Source of the DNA: CADEED01 sp035701825
Lineage (GTDB): Bacteria; Pseudomonadota; Gammaproteobacteria; Steroidobacterales; Steroidobacteraceae
Length of the DNA: 64,000 nt
NCBI GenBank assembly: GCA_035701825.1
Contig: DASSRK010000088.1
Location: forward strand, 1 to 64,000
Direction: 5' to 3'
The notes beneath the pieces are model-generated. The model saw nothing but the letters and a program-made list of their open reading frames with translations. It made no database searches and was not told the origin of the DNA. The position numbers were made by a program, and so were the translations under genes. Numbering within the stretch: the first letter of the stretch is position 1; every line of letters starts with the position of its first letter. Below, in pieces: positions 1 to 7,972 of this stretch.

Positions 1-117
1 GCTGGACTTGCCGGCATTGGACCGGCCGGCGAAGGCGACTTCGGATCCGAGGTCCGCCGGGAACTGGTCGAATTGCGCTACGGAGAGCAGGAAACGCACC
101 CCGGGAAATTGACTCAT
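1..117 (-). CDS. engB: Ribosome biogenesis GTPase EngB/YihA, N-terminal part
   Basis: Only the first 39 codons are present; the gene runs off the left edge. The reverse strand from ATG at 117 reads MSQFPGVRFLL, then VAFAGRSNAGKSS at residues 27-39, which is the strand and P-loop (G1 motif) typical of EngB. Members are about 200 aa TRAFAC-class GTPases that assist assembly of the large ribosomal subunit in the cytoplasm. The gene is divergent from cytochrome c4, an arrangement common in gammaproteobacteria, with 87 bp between the start codons. The identification rests on the P-loop context and the neighbour. Confidence 0.88.
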   Translation of the reverse strand, partial: MSQFPGVRFLLSVAQFDQFPADLGSEVAFAGRSNAGKSS

Positions 118-204
118 CGAAACTGACTCATGGGTTGGTGCCGAAGCCCTCTCGCGACGGAGGCTAGTGTACAATCCGCCGCCTTCGAGGGAGCCCGCAA
201 GATC

Positions 205-894
205 ATGATTGAGAGCAGATTTTCCATGAAGTTCGCCGCCGCATTGTTGTGCACCGGCCTGTGCCTGGCCGCCGTCGCGTTCGCCCAAGAGCCCGCGGCC
301 GCCGCGGCACCCGTATCCGCAGGTTCGGCCGAAGCCGGCGCCGGCAAGGCTGCCGTGTGCGTGGCCTGCCACGGCGTGAACGGCAACAGCGTCAACCCGG
401 AATGGCCGAATCTCGCCGGCCAGAATGCTGCCTACATCCGCGAGCAGCTCGCGATGTTCAAGTCCAGGCAGCGCAACAACCCGGTCATGCAGCCCATCGT
501 CGACTCGATGAGCGAGCAGGACTTCGCGGATGTGGCGGCGTTCTTCGCCGCGCAGACGCCGAACGGGCTCGAAGCCGATCCTTCGTACTGGAAGGCGGGA
601 GAGGCGCTCTACAAGTCGGGCGACGTCGCCCGCAAGATCCCGGCCTGCACCGCCTGCCACGGCCCCGCGGGCCAGGGCAATCCCGCCGCGGGTTACCCGG
701 CGCTGCGCGCCCAGCACTCGGTGTACACGGTCAAGCAGTTGCAGGACTACCTGACGCAGAATCGCTATCGCGATCCTGCCAATCCGCAGACCGTCCACGC
801 CACGCCAAACAGCGCGATGATGACCACCGTCGCCGCGCGCCTCACGCCGGAAGACATCCGCAACCTCGCCTCGTACCTGCAGGGTCTGCGCTGA
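205..894 (+). CDS. cc4: Cytochrome c4, dihaem periplasmic electron carrier
   Basis: A 229-aa precursor with an N-terminal hydrophobic signal segment (about residues 8-27, ending near AFAQ) and two c-type haem sites, CVACH at residues 52-56 and CTACH at 148-152. This matches cytochrome c4, a two-domain protein that passes electrons from the bc1 complex to terminal oxidases. Each half has a Met-containing region that could supply the axial ligand. ATG 205 is chosen because GAGGGAG lies 11 nt upstream; ATG 226, seven codons later, would also leave an intact signal peptide. A TACAAT hexamer at 170-175 is a possible -10. dsbA follows after 18 nt and is probably co-transcribed. Confidence 0.93.
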   Translation: MIESRFSMKFAAALLCTGLCLAAVAFAQEPAAAAAPVSAGSAEAGAGKAAVCVACHGVNGNSVNPEWPNLAGQNAAYIREQLAMFKSRQRNNPVMQPIVDSMSEQDFADVAAFFAAQTPNGLEADPSYWKAGEALYKSGDVARKIPACTACHGPAGQGNPAAGYPALRAQHSVYTVKQLQDYLTQNRYRDPANPQTVHATPNSAMMTTVAARLTPEDIRNLASYLQGLR

Positions 895-912
895 TCCGCC
901 TCCGGGCCGCCG

Positions 913-1605
913 ATGCGCCGCGGGTACCTGATCGCCAGCACGTTCGCCGCGGCCGCCGCCGCGGTGATCTTCTCGGTGGCGGCCTGCGCCGGCGGCTCGG
1001 ACACACCCGCCGAATCGCCGCTCGCCCGCTGGCAGGCCGGGACTAACTACACGCTGCTGGAGAAGCCGCAGCCGGTGAAGGTGGCGCGCGGCAAGGTGCT
1101 GGTCACCGAGGTCTTCTGGTACGGGTGCCCGCACTGCAACGCGCTCGATCCCACGCTCGAAGCCTGGAAGCTCAGCAAGCCGGACTACGTGGAATTCGTG
1201 CGCGTCCCGGTGATCTGGGGCCCGGTGCATCGCCAGCACGCCAGGCTTTTCTACACGCTGCAGGCGCTCGGCCGCACCGACCTGCACCCGCGCGTGTTCG
1301 AGGCCATCCATCGGGACGGCAACATCCTCGCGGCGCAGACCGACGAGGAGGCGCGCGCACTGCACCTCGCCTTCCTGCGGCAGCACGGCGTCACCGAGAA
1401 GGCATTCAATGCTGCCTACGACTCGCCGGAGGTCGCGAGCAACCTGCAGCACGCCGAGGAATACACCCGTGACTACCAGGTCGCCAGCGTTCCGGTGATG
1501 TTCGTCAACGGCAAGTACACGACCAGCGCGTCGGAGGCCGGTGGCCACGCCGAACTCGTCTCACTGCTCAACGATCTCGCGGCCAGCGAGAGGCAGCGTC
1601 GCTAG
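913..1605 (+). CDS. dsbA: Thiol:disulfide interchange protein DsbA
   Basis: A 230-aa secreted thioredoxin-fold protein. The catalytic dithiol is CPHC at residues 72-75, preceded by EVFWYG as in DsbA, and a cis-proline loop is visible as SVPVMF near residue 200. It introduces disulfide bonds into periplasmic proteins and is normally reoxidised by DsbB. The N-terminus is a signal sequence of about 27 residues; VAAC at 22-25 resembles a lipobox, so a lipid-anchored form is possible. It lies directly behind cytochrome c4, the usual gammaproteobacterial order, in keeping with a periplasmic redox operon. Confidence 0.94.
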   Translation: MRRGYLIASTFAAAAAAVIFSVAACAGGSDTPAESPLARWQAGTNYTLLEKPQPVKVARGKVLVTEVFWYGCPHCNALDPTLEAWKLSKPDYVEFVRVPVIWGPVHRQHARLFYTLQALGRTDLHPRVFEAIHRDGNILAAQTDEEARALHLAFLRQHGVTEKAFNAAYDSPEVASNLQHAEEYTRDYQVASVPVMFVNGKYTTSASEAGGHAELVSLLNDLAASERQRR

Positions 1606-1652
1606 CGTCCGCGCTGGCAGCGCATTCGCGGCGCCCTGAAGGCTGGACCCGG

Positions 1653-2627
1653 ATGCTGAGCGCGTTCGTACCGCAACCCCAGGGCCTGGCCCGTTTCGAA
1701 CTGCGTGCCGGAGCGGCCATCCCCGGCGAGGCGATCTGGCTCGACCTGCTCGAGCCCACGCCGAACGAGGAGAAGCAGGTCGAGAGCTTCCTCAGCATCG
1801 ACGTGCCGACGCGCGACGAAATGCGCGAGATCGAGGCGTCGAACCGGCTCTACGAGGAAGACGGCGCGCTCTACATGACCGCGACCGTGGTCACCAAGCT
1901 CGACAGCGACCTGCCCGAGAGCACGCAGATCACCTTCATCCTCTCCGCCATCAAACTGGTCACCAACCGTTACGTCGATCCGCTGCCGTTCCGCCGCTTC
2001 ATCGCCTACGCCGAGCGCCACCCGAATTCCTGCAATTCTCCGGGCGCGGTACTCGCGGGCCTGGTCGAAGCGGTGGTCAACCGCGTGGCCGACGTCATCG
2101 AACGCGTGGCCACCGACCTCGATGGCGCGTCGGCCGAGGTGTTCAGCGCCTCGCGCAAGAAGCGCGGCGCCTTCCGCGATTTCCGCCAGGTGCTCGAACG
2201 ACTCGGCCAGAACGGCGAGCTCATTTCAAAGGCCCGTGAGAGCCTGGTCAGCCTCGGGCGCCTGCTGACCTTCGTGCAGCAGAGCACCGTGGTACCCATG
2301 CCCGATGACACGCGGGCGCGTTTCCGGACCTTGTCACGTGACGTGCTGGCGATGAGCGACCACGCCTCGTTCCTCGGGACCAAGGTGTCGTTCATCCTCG
2401 ATGCCACGCTGGGCCTCATCAACATCGACCAGAACAACATCCTCAAGATCTTCTCGGTCGTGACGGTGTTCCTGTTGCCCCCCTCGGTCATCGGCGCGGT
2501 TTTCGGCATGAATTTCTCGAAAATGCCCTGGCTGCACGACACCTGGGGATTCTGGGCGGCCATGGGGCTGATGCTGGTATCGGCCATCGGGCCCTGGGTG
2601 TTCTTCAAGCGGAAAGGCTGGCTGTAG
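1653..2627 (+). CDS. corA: CorA-family magnesium/divalent cation channel
   Basis: A 324-aa protein with the CorA architecture: a large soluble N-terminal alpha/beta domain with a long helical stalk (about residues 1-255) and two C-terminal membrane helices. The signature GMN is at residues 285-287 (context AVFGMNFSKMPW), at the end of the first helix where the pore forms. The tail is short and basic (FKRKGWL). Family members are pentameric inner-membrane channels for Mg2+, sometimes Co2+ or Ni2+. It lies 47 nt after dsbA on the same strand; no clear ribosome binding site is seen before ATG 1653, so the exact start is less sure than the identity. Confidence 0.92.
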   Translation: MLSAFVPQPQGLARFELRAGAAIPGEAIWLDLLEPTPNEEKQVESFLSIDVPTRDEMREIEASNRLYEEDGALYMTATVVTKLDSDLPESTQITFILSAIKLVTNRYVDPLPFRRFIAYAERHPNSCNSPGAVLAGLVEAVVNRVADVIERVATDLDGASAEVFSASRKKRGAFRDFRQVLERLGQNGELISKARESLVSLGRLLTFVQQSTVVPMPDDTRARFRTLSRDVLAMSDHASFLGTKVSFILDATLGLINIDQNNILKIFSVVTVFLLPPSVIGAVFGMNFSKMPWLHDTWGFWAAMGLMLVSAIGPWVFFKRKGWL

Positions 2628-2648
2628 TTCGCTAGAATCCACGCCCCC

Positions 2649-2725
2649 GCGCCCGTAGCTCAGCTGGATAGAGTGACGGTTTCCGAAACCGTAGGTCACA
2701 GGTTCGAATCCTGTCGGGCGCGCCA
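2649..2725 (+). tRNA. tRNA-Arg (anticodon CCG)
   Basis: A complete 77-nt cloverleaf. The acceptor stem GCGCCCG pairs with CGGGCGC, followed by discriminator G and an encoded CCA. The anticodon stem ACGGT/ACCGT encloses the loop TTCCGAA, giving anticodon CCG, which reads CGG arginine codons. The T arm carries GGTTCGAATCC. A TAGAAT hexamer at 2633-2638 could be its -10 box. It lies between corA and cytochrome c5. Confidence 0.97.
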
Positions 2726-2752
2726 GATCAGTCATCGCTATACTTCGCGCCC

Positions 2753-3265
2753 ATGAGCAAACAGGACTCTCATTTCTTCAATAATTTCAGTCTGGTACTC
2801 GGCATCTTGTTTGCCGTCACGCTGAGCTTGTTCGCCTTCGCGCGGCACATCGGTGCCGACCACCAGGGCCAGCAGGTGACCAGCGACCCCCGCTACGTGG
2901 AAAGCGTGCAGGAGCGCCTGCAACCGGTGGCCCGCGTCGCCATCGCCGGCCAGGACAATTCGGCGCTGAAGATCGAAAGCGCGGGCCCGGCCACCGCGGC
3001 CGCGGCCATCCCGGCGAATGGTACGGCCGCCTACGAGACCGCCTGCCAGGCCTGCCACGGCGCGGGCATCGCGGGCGCTCCGAAGGTGGGCGACAAGGCC
3101 GCCTGGGGTCCGCGCATCGCGCAGGGCAAGGAAACGCTCTACAACCACGCGCTGCACGGCTTCAGCGGCAAGACCGGCGTGATGCCCGCCAAGGGCGGCC
3201 GCGCCGACTGGCCCGACGATCTCATCAAGCAGGCCGTCGACCACATCGTCGAGCTGAACAAGTAG
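2753..3265 (+). CDS. cycB: Cytochrome c5 family protein, membrane-anchored monohaem
   Basis: A 170-aa protein with one uncleaved-looking N-terminal membrane segment (about residues 12-31, no clear cleavage site), a flexible linker, and a C-terminal class I cytochrome with the haem motif CQACH at residues 98-102. KTGVMPAKGG near residue 145 supplies the probable Met ligand, as in cytochrome c5. It likely shuttles electrons in the periplasm near terminal oxidases. TATACT at 2739-2744 ends only 8 nt before the ATG and no ribosome binding site is seen, so the mRNA may be leaderless. A terminator follows inside the converging comM gene. Confidence 0.92.
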   Translation: MSKQDSHFFNNFSLVLGILFAVTLSLFAFARHIGADHQGQQVTSDPRYVESVQERLQPVARVAIAGQDNSALKIESAGPATAAAAIPANGTAAYETACQACHGAGIAGAPKVGDKAAWGPRIAQGKETLYNHALHGFSGKTGVMPAKGGRADWPDDLIKQAVDHIVELNK

Positions 3266-3268
3266 CCG

Positions 3269-4801
3269 TCAGTCGATCGCGCGCCGCAGCTGCAGGGCTT
3301 CGGCGAGATGAGCGGGGCCGATCTTCGGCCCCGTTTCTTTTTCCAGGTCGGCGATCGTTCGCGCCACGCGCAACGCGCGATGCACACCGCGCGCCGAGAG
3401 ATTGAGACGCTGGCGCGCCTGGGCCAGGAGCCGCCGGCCCGCGCGATCGAGCAGGCAGTGTTGCTGGATCTCGTTGACGTTGAGATCGCTGTTCAGCTTG
3501 CCCGCGCGCGCACGTTGCACCTCGCGCGCGCCGCGCACGCGTTCGGCAACCACCGCCGTGCTGAGTGCATGCGGGTCGCGCGCCTCCGCGAGCAACTCGT
3601 CGCTGGGTATCGAGGTGACTTCGACGCGCAGGTCGATGCGATCGAGCAGCGGGCCGGAAATCCGCGCGCGATAGCGCGCGATTTCAGGTGGCGCGCACCG
3701 GCACCTGCCCGCGGGGTCGCCGAGATATCCGCACGGACAGGGGTTCATCGCCGCCGCGAGCTGGAAGCGCGCGGGATATTCGACCTGCAGCGCGGTGCGC
3801 GCGATGGCCACCACGCCACTTTCGAGCGGTTCGCGCAGTGCCTCGAGTACCCCGCGGTTGAACTCCGGCAGTTCGTCGAGAAACAGCACACCGAGATGCG
3901 CGAGGCTCACCTCGCCCGGCCGCGCACGCGGACCCCCGCCGATGATGGCGCTGGCCGAGGCGCTGTGGTGCGGAGCCCGGAACGGGCGGCGCCCATAGTC
4001 GCGCGCACTGAATCCGCTGGTGCTCACCGATGCGATCGTGGCGACATCGAGCGCTTCGCCGGTATCGAGCGGCGGCAACAGGCCCGGCAGGCGCTGCGCC
4101 AGCATGCTCTTGCCGGTGCCCGGAGGACCGATGAACAGGATGCTGTGCGCCCCCGCGGCCGCGACGAGCAGCGCGCGCTTTGGCGCCGATTGGCCGCGCA
4201 CGTCGAGAAGGTCCGGTTGGACAGCGCCGGGTGTTCCGTTCGCCGGCGCGGGCAATGCGAGGTACTCGTTCTCGAATGCCTCCGGATGGCGCCCGCTGCA
4301 CATCTCGCTGACGGCGACCAGGCTGCGGGCGCCCGCAGAGCCGCGCGCGACCAACCTGGCTTCACTCAGATTGGCCGCCGGCACGATCACGTTTCGCCCC
4401 TCGCGTGACGCGTGCGCGGCGGCCAGCAGCACGCCGCGAATGGGCTTGAGCTCGCCGGCGAGACCGAGTTCGCCATAGAACTCGCTGCAGCCCAGCAGCC
4501 GTTCGGGAAACGACACCTGCGACGAGGCGAGCAGGATGCCGAGCGCGATCGGCAAGTCGTAACGGCAACCTTCCTTCGGAAGGTCCGCGGGTGAAAGGTT
4601 GACCGTGATGCGCCCCGCGGGATATTCGAAGCCCGAGTTCTGCAGTGCCGCGCGTACGCGATCCTTGCTTTCCTTCACCGCGGTGGCCGGCAGGCCGACG
4701 ATGGAGAACTGGGGCAGTCCGGCGCCGAGATGCACCTCGACTTCCACGCGCGGTGCGGCGAGGCCGAGCTGCGCGCGAGATGCGACGCGCGCTATTCCCA
4801 T
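3269..4801 (-). CDS. comM: ComM/YifB AAA+ ATPase (Mg-chelatase-like)
   Basis: A 510-aa protein matching ComM/YifB from end to end: N-terminal ChlI-like domain (VEVEVHLGAGLPQFSIVGLP, about residues 19-38), Walker A GPPGTGKS near residue 220, Walker B VLFLDELPEF, the RPFRAPHHSAS segment and a C-terminal helical domain. In Vibrio, ComM is a hexameric helicase that promotes branch migration during natural transformation. ATG 4801 aligns in length with family members beginning MSL; there is no ribosome binding site directly before it, but a strong one (AGGAGG at 4823-4828) serves an overlapping short frame described separately. Its 3' end carries the terminator of the converging cytochrome c5 gene. 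Confidence 0.93.
   Translation of the reverse strand: MGIARVASRAQLGLAAPRVEVEVHLGAGLPQFSIVGLPATAVKESKDRVRAALQNSGFEYPAGRITVNLSPADLPKEGCRYDLPIALGILLASSQVSFPERLLGCSEFYGELGLAGELKPIRGVLLAAAHASREGRNVIVPAANLSEARLVARGSAGARSLVAVSEMCSGRHPEAFENEYLALPAPANGTPGAVQPDLLDVRGQSAPKRALLVAAAGAHSILFIGPPGTGKSMLAQRLPGLLPPLDTGEALDVATIASVSTSGFSARDYGRRPFRAPHHSASASAIIGGGPRARPGEVSLAHLGVLFLDELPEFNRGVLEALREPLESGVVAIARTALQVEYPARFQLAAAMNPCPCGYLGDPAGRCRCAPPEIARYRARISGPLLDRIDLRVEVTSIPSDELLAEARDPHALSTAVVAERVRGAREVQRARAGKLNSDLNVNEIQQHCLLDRAGRRLLAQARQRLNLSARGVHRALRVARTIADLEKETGPKIGPAHLAEALQLRRAID
3314..3342 (+). terminator. Rho-independent terminator for cytochrome c5, inside the comM coding end
   Basis: Perfect 8-bp stem GGGGCCGA/TCGGCCCC with a 3-nt loop, followed on the plus strand by GTTTCTTTTT. 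It lies 49 nt past the cytochrome c5 stop, but within the last codons of comM, which converges on it. Confidence 0.8.
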
Positions 4802-4818
4802 GTGGTGTTCGCGGCCAT
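4792..4818 (-). other. Eight-codon upstream ORF overlapping the comM start
   Basis: AGGAGG (4823-4828) is ideally spaced for ATG 4818, which opens MAANTTWE and ends at TAG 4792-4794. The comM ATG at 4801 lies inside this short frame in another register. Translation of the mini-ORF would end 7 nt inside comM, so it could feed ribosomes to the comM start or damp it. It might instead be an accidental ATG beside a distant ribosome binding site. Confidence 0.4.
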
Positions 4819-4869
4819 GACCCCTCCTTGGGTCCGGCGAAGCCCGGCTTCCGTGCCGGGAATTTGAAA

Positions 4870-5139
4870 TCAGCGGCCGGCCGAGCCGGTGAGTCTCGCT
4901 TCCAGTTCCGTCACGCGCTTCTCCAGCTCCTCGAGCCGCGCGCGGGTGCGTTCCAGCACCTTGCGTTGCGCGTCGAATTCCTCGCGCCCGGCGAGATCGA
5001 GCTTGCCCAGGTTGGCGCGCAGGACCGCGCGAAAATTGTTCTCGAGGTCCTCGCGCAATCCCGAAGCACCGGAGACGAGCCCCGGCGGCAGGCCCTGCAT
5101 CAGGCTGCGCAGCAATTCCTCGACCTTGGGTATCTCCAC
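4870..5139 (-). CDS. ubiK: UbiK, ubiquinone biosynthesis accessory factor (BMFP family)
   Basis: An 89-aa protein beginning EIPKVEELLRSLMQGLPPG and ending in a leucine-rich heptad region (VLERTRARLEELEKRV) that forms the trimeric coiled coil of the BMFP/UbiK family. UbiK works with UbiJ in the O2-dependent ubiquinone assembly complex. The start is GTG at 5139, backed by TTAGGAG 6-8 nt upstream; no ATG fits. comM follows on the same strand after 68 nt. The partner genes ubiE, ubiJ and ubiB are also in this window, about 29 kb away. Confidence 0.88.
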   Translation of the reverse strand: MEIPKVEELLRSLMQGLPPGLVSGASGLREDLENNFRAVLRANLGKLDLAGREEFDAQRKVLERTRARLEELEKRVTELEARLTGSAGR

Positions 5140-5277
5140 GGGCGGCTCTCCTAACAACTTGACTCTTTCCCGCCCCTTTTTGTGGCGCGGACCGGGTTGG
5201 CGCCCCAATTTTGTGCGGTTCCCGGGACTGGTGGCGTCCTTTCGCGTCGCAGCGGGCCCCATCGCCGCGCCGGCGGC

Positions 5278-5293
5278 TGGCATGGAATCTGCA
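5278..5293 (+). promoter_or_regulatory. Sigma-54 (RpoN) -24/-12 promoter of glnK-amtB
   Basis: TGGCATG-N4-CTGCA has the GG and GC dinucleotides (5279-5280 and 5291-5292) separated by exactly 10 nt, as in the RpoN consensus TGGCACG-N4-TTGC. It lies 78 nt before glnK, a gene classically under NtrC/RpoN control. No clear NtrC site was found by eye upstream. Confidence 0.68.
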
Positions 5294-5370
5294 CTCCCAG
5301 CACAGGCCAGTTGACTGGAAGCATACGCGCGCAGCGCGCGCTCGATCCATCGGATAACGATCCCGAAGCG

Positions 5371-5709
5371 ATGAAAATGATCAGCGCCATCATTCGCCCC
5401 TGGAAGCTCGACGACCTGCAAATGGCCGTCGCGCGCCTTGGCGTGCAGGGGATCACCGTCACCGAGGTCACCGGGTACGGCAGGCAGCGCGGCCACGCGG
5501 AGCACTACCGCGGTTCCGAATACCAGGTCGAGTTCGTCCCGAAATTACGCGTCGAGATCGTGCTCGACGATGCCTCCGCCGAAGCGGTCGTCGAGGCCAT
5601 CACCAACGTGTGCCGTACCGGGAAGACCGGCGACGGCAAGATTTTCCTGGCGCCTGTCGGGGAAGCCGTGCGCATACGCACGCGCGAATCCGGCGCGGCG
5701 GCAGCCTGA
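5371..5709 (+). CDS. glnK: Nitrogen regulatory PII protein GlnK
   Basis: A 112-aa PII protein. The T-loop sequence AEHYRGSEYQVEF places the uridylylated tyrosine at residue 51, and the C-terminal signature TGKTGDGKIFLAPV forms part of the nucleotide-binding cleft. PII trimers sense ATP/ADP and 2-oxoglutarate; GlnK blocks the ammonium channel AmtB when nitrogen is plentiful. The pairing with amtB 20 nt downstream makes this GlnK rather than GlnB. The RpoN-type element 78 nt upstream suggests induction under nitrogen limitation. The start is ATG 5371; a weak GAAG lies just before it. Confidence 0.95.
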   Translation: MKMISAIIRPWKLDDLQMAVARLGVQGITVTEVTGYGRQRGHAEHYRGSEYQVEFVPKLRVEIVLDDASAEAVVEAITNVCRTGKTGDGKIFLAPVGEAVRIRTRESGAAAA

Positions 5710-5729
5710 CGTCGTTGAGGAGCGTTTAC

Positions 5730-7130
5730 ATGCAAATAGAAGAACGGAAGAGAACGAAGGGTGGCAGCGTGCTGCGCGGTCTCGGCGCAGCGCTGTCGAA
5801 GCTGATTGCGCCGCGGACCTCCTGGCTGTCGCGGGGAATGCTCGCGGCCCTGGTGCTGCTCGGGCCGGGCATCGCCGCGGCACAGGATGCCGCGGAAGCC
5901 GCGCCAGTGCCGAACAAGGGCGATACCGCGTGGATGATCGTCGCCACGCTGCTGGTCATCATGATGTCGGTGCCGGGGCTCGCCCTGTTCTACGGCGGCA
6001 TGGTGCGCGCCAAGAACATGCTGTCGACGGCCATGCAGGTATTCGTGATCTTCTCGATGATCACCGTGCTGTGGGTCATCTACGGATACAGCCTGGCCTT
6101 CAACGGCCCGGGCGAGTGGCTCGGTGACGCGAGCCGCTTCCTCATGCACGGCCTCACCGCGGATTCCAATGCGGCCACCTTCACGCAGGGTGTCGTGATC
6201 CCGGAATTCGTGTTCGTGGTGTTCCAGGCGACGTTCGCCGCGATCACCACCGCGCTCGCGATCGGCGGCTTCGCCGAACGCACCAAGTTCAGCGCGGTGC
6301 TGTTGTGGGCAGTCATCTGGTTCACGTTCTCCTACCTGCCGATCGCGCGCATGGTGTGGTACAGCGAGGGCTTCCTGTTCAAGCTCGGCGCCCTCGACTA
6401 CGCCGGCGGTACCGTCGTGCACATCAATGCCGGTATCGCGGGCCTGGTGGGCGCGCTGATCGTGGGCAAGCGTGTCGGCTACGGCACCAGCGCCATGCCG
6501 CCGCACAACGTTCCGTACGTGATGACCGGCGCCGCGTTGCTCTGGGTCGGCTGGTTCGGCTTCAACGTGGGTTCGGGACTCGAGGCCAACAACTTCGCCG
6601 GACTGGTGTTCCTCAATACCTACGTCTGCACCGCGATGGCCGCCGTGGCCTGGACCTTCGGCGAGTGGATCTTCAAGGGCAAGCCGACCATGCTCGGCGC
6701 GGCTTCCGGCGCCATCGCCGGCCTGGTCGCGATCACGCCGTCCTGCGGCGTGGTGGGCCCGGTCGGAGCCATCGTGCTCGGCATCGTCGTCGGCCTGGTG
6801 TGCCTGTGGTCCTGCGCCAGTCTCAAGAAGATGCTCGGCTATGACGACTCGCTGGACGTGTTCGGCGTCCACTGCGTCGGTGGCATCCTGGGCGCGCTGT
6901 CCTGCGCGATCCTCGGTCACCCGTCGCTGGGCGGTGTCGGCAGCTTCGAGAGCATCGGCACGCAGCTGGGAATCCAGGCCACGGGCGTGGGCATCACGCT
7001 CGCCTGGTCGGCGCTGGTTTCCGCGATTGCCTTCACGCTCGTGAAGTTCACGGTTGGCCTGCGTCCGAGCGAGGACGTCGAGCGCGAAGGCCTCGACCTC
7101 TCCGAGCACGGCGAACGCGCCTACGACTGA
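5730..7130 (+). CDS. amtB: Ammonium transporter AmtB
   Basis: A 466-aa member of the Amt/Rh family with about 11 membrane helices after a cleavable leader. Visible landmarks are GLALFYGGMVRAKNMLS in the first membrane region, WFGFNVGSGLEANN and the GVHCVGGILGALSCAI segment with the second pore histidine. It conducts ammonium across the inner membrane under control of GlnK, encoded just upstream. ATG 5730 has a good GAGGAG 8-9 nt before it, but leaves a 37-residue basic N-terminus before the signal-like MLAALVLLGPGIAAAQ; that internal Met (about residue 37) could be the real start. A strong terminator follows. Confidence 0.95.
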   Translation: MQIEERKRTKGGSVLRGLGAALSKLIAPRTSWLSRGMLAALVLLGPGIAAAQDAAEAAPVPNKGDTAWMIVATLLVIMMSVPGLALFYGGMVRAKNMLSTAMQVFVIFSMITVLWVIYGYSLAFNGPGEWLGDASRFLMHGLTADSNAATFTQGVVIPEFVFVVFQATFAAITTALAIGGFAERTKFSAVLLWAVIWFTFSYLPIARMVWYSEGFLFKLGALDYAGGTVVHINAGIAGLVGALIVGKRVGYGTSAMPPHNVPYVMTGAALLWVGWFGFNVGSGLEANNFAGLVFLNTYVCTAMAAVAWTFGEWIFKGKPTMLGAASGAIAGLVAITPSCGVVGPVGAIVLGIVVGLVCLWSCASLKKMLGYDDSLDVFGVHCVGGILGALSCAILGHPSLGGVGSFESIGTQLGIQATGVGITLAWSALVSAIAFTLVKFTVGLRPSEDVEREGLDLSEHGERAYD

Positions 7131-7163
7131 TCCAGTCACGCAGGAACTGGAAAGCCTGAACTT

Positions 7164-7200
7164 GGCCCCGGCACCCCGTGCCGGGGCCATTTTCATTTTC
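7164..7200 (+). terminator. Rho-independent terminator after glnK-amtB
   Basis: Perfect 11-bp stem GGCCCCGGCAC/GTGCCGGGGCC with a CCC loop (7164-7188), then ATTTTCATTTTC. It ends the glnK-amtB unit. Confidence 0.88.
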
Positions 7201-7385
7201 AGGACCGCCCGGAGCCCCTGTGTCCTGGGTCTCAATCCGGACCATCCGGGGCGCCGTCCTACGTGGGCAAAACCCTGGAAGGCTCGATCTTTCTGGCGGT
7301 TTCCGCAGCTGTACAGGCTTGTCTGTGATGGGCGTCAAGGGTTCTCATAGGGGCACCCTGCGATAATCGCGGCACCGGAGGAATC

Positions 7386-7871
7386 ATGCGTAGACCGACC
7401 GCCCTTGCCGTCATTGCGAGCGTTTTCACCTGTGCCGTCCTGTCGAACACGGTCCAGGCAAGCGACGTCTACAAGTACGTCGATGAGAAGGGAAACACGC
7501 TCTACACCGATCGCCCGATTCCCGGCGCGGTGCGCGTCAGCGGCGGCGTCCAGCGCCCGCCGGAAGTGGCCGCGCGCTCGTATGCCGCGCAGCAGGCGGC
7601 CACCAACCAGCAACTCACCGCGAGCAACCAGAAGATTGCGCAGGATCAGACCAACCAGCGCCTGGCGGCGACCGTTGCCAAGGACCTGGAAGCTTCCCGC
7701 GCCGAGCGATGCAAGAAGGCGCGCGCCGAGTACGAGACGGCGATCAATTCACGCCGCCTGTACCGCGAAGACAAGGATGGCAAGCGCGTGTACCTCACCG
7801 ACGCCGAACTGTCGCAGCAGCGACTGAACGCCGCGCGCTCGGTCGAAGCGATCTGCGGCCCGCAGGGCTGA
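7386..7871 (+). CDS. DUF4124 domain periplasmic protein
   Basis: A 161-aa exported protein. A signal peptide of about 25 residues (ending TVQAS) precedes a DUF4124 domain recognisable from VYKYVDEKGNTLYTDRPIPG. The middle is Ala/Gln rich (about residues 62-100) and probably helical, with two late cysteines (in ERCKKA and AICGPQ) that could form a disulfide. The function of DUF4124 is not known. GGAGGA sits 4 nt before ATG 7386 and GATAAT at 7362-7367 is a candidate -10. It is a single-gene unit, with terminators on both sides. The 180 bp between the amtB terminator and this gene hold no other recognisable element. Confidence 0.85.
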   Translation: MRRPTALAVIASVFTCAVLSNTVQASDVYKYVDEKGNTLYTDRPIPGAVRVSGGVQRPPEVAARSYAAQQAATNQQLTASNQKIAQDQTNQRLAATVAKDLEASRAERCKKARAEYETAINSRRLYREDKDGKRVYLTDAELSQQRLNAARSVEAICGPQG

Positions 7872-7891
7872 ATATCCCGCCGATTCCCACG

Positions 7892-7930
7892 AACGCCGGC
7901 CCTTCCACGCCAGGAAGGGCCGGCGTTTTC
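7892..7930 (+). terminator. Rho-independent terminator after the DUF4124 gene
   Basis: A 15-bp perfect stem, AACGCCGGCCCTTCC (7892-7906) with its complement at 7913-7927, loop ACGCCA, followed by TTTTCC. It is nearly symmetric with A residues on the left, but no gene on the other strand ends here. Confidence 0.88.
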
Positions 7931-7972
7931 CGTTGTGGCGCCTGAGCGCCCGGAAATATACATTCCGCGTCC

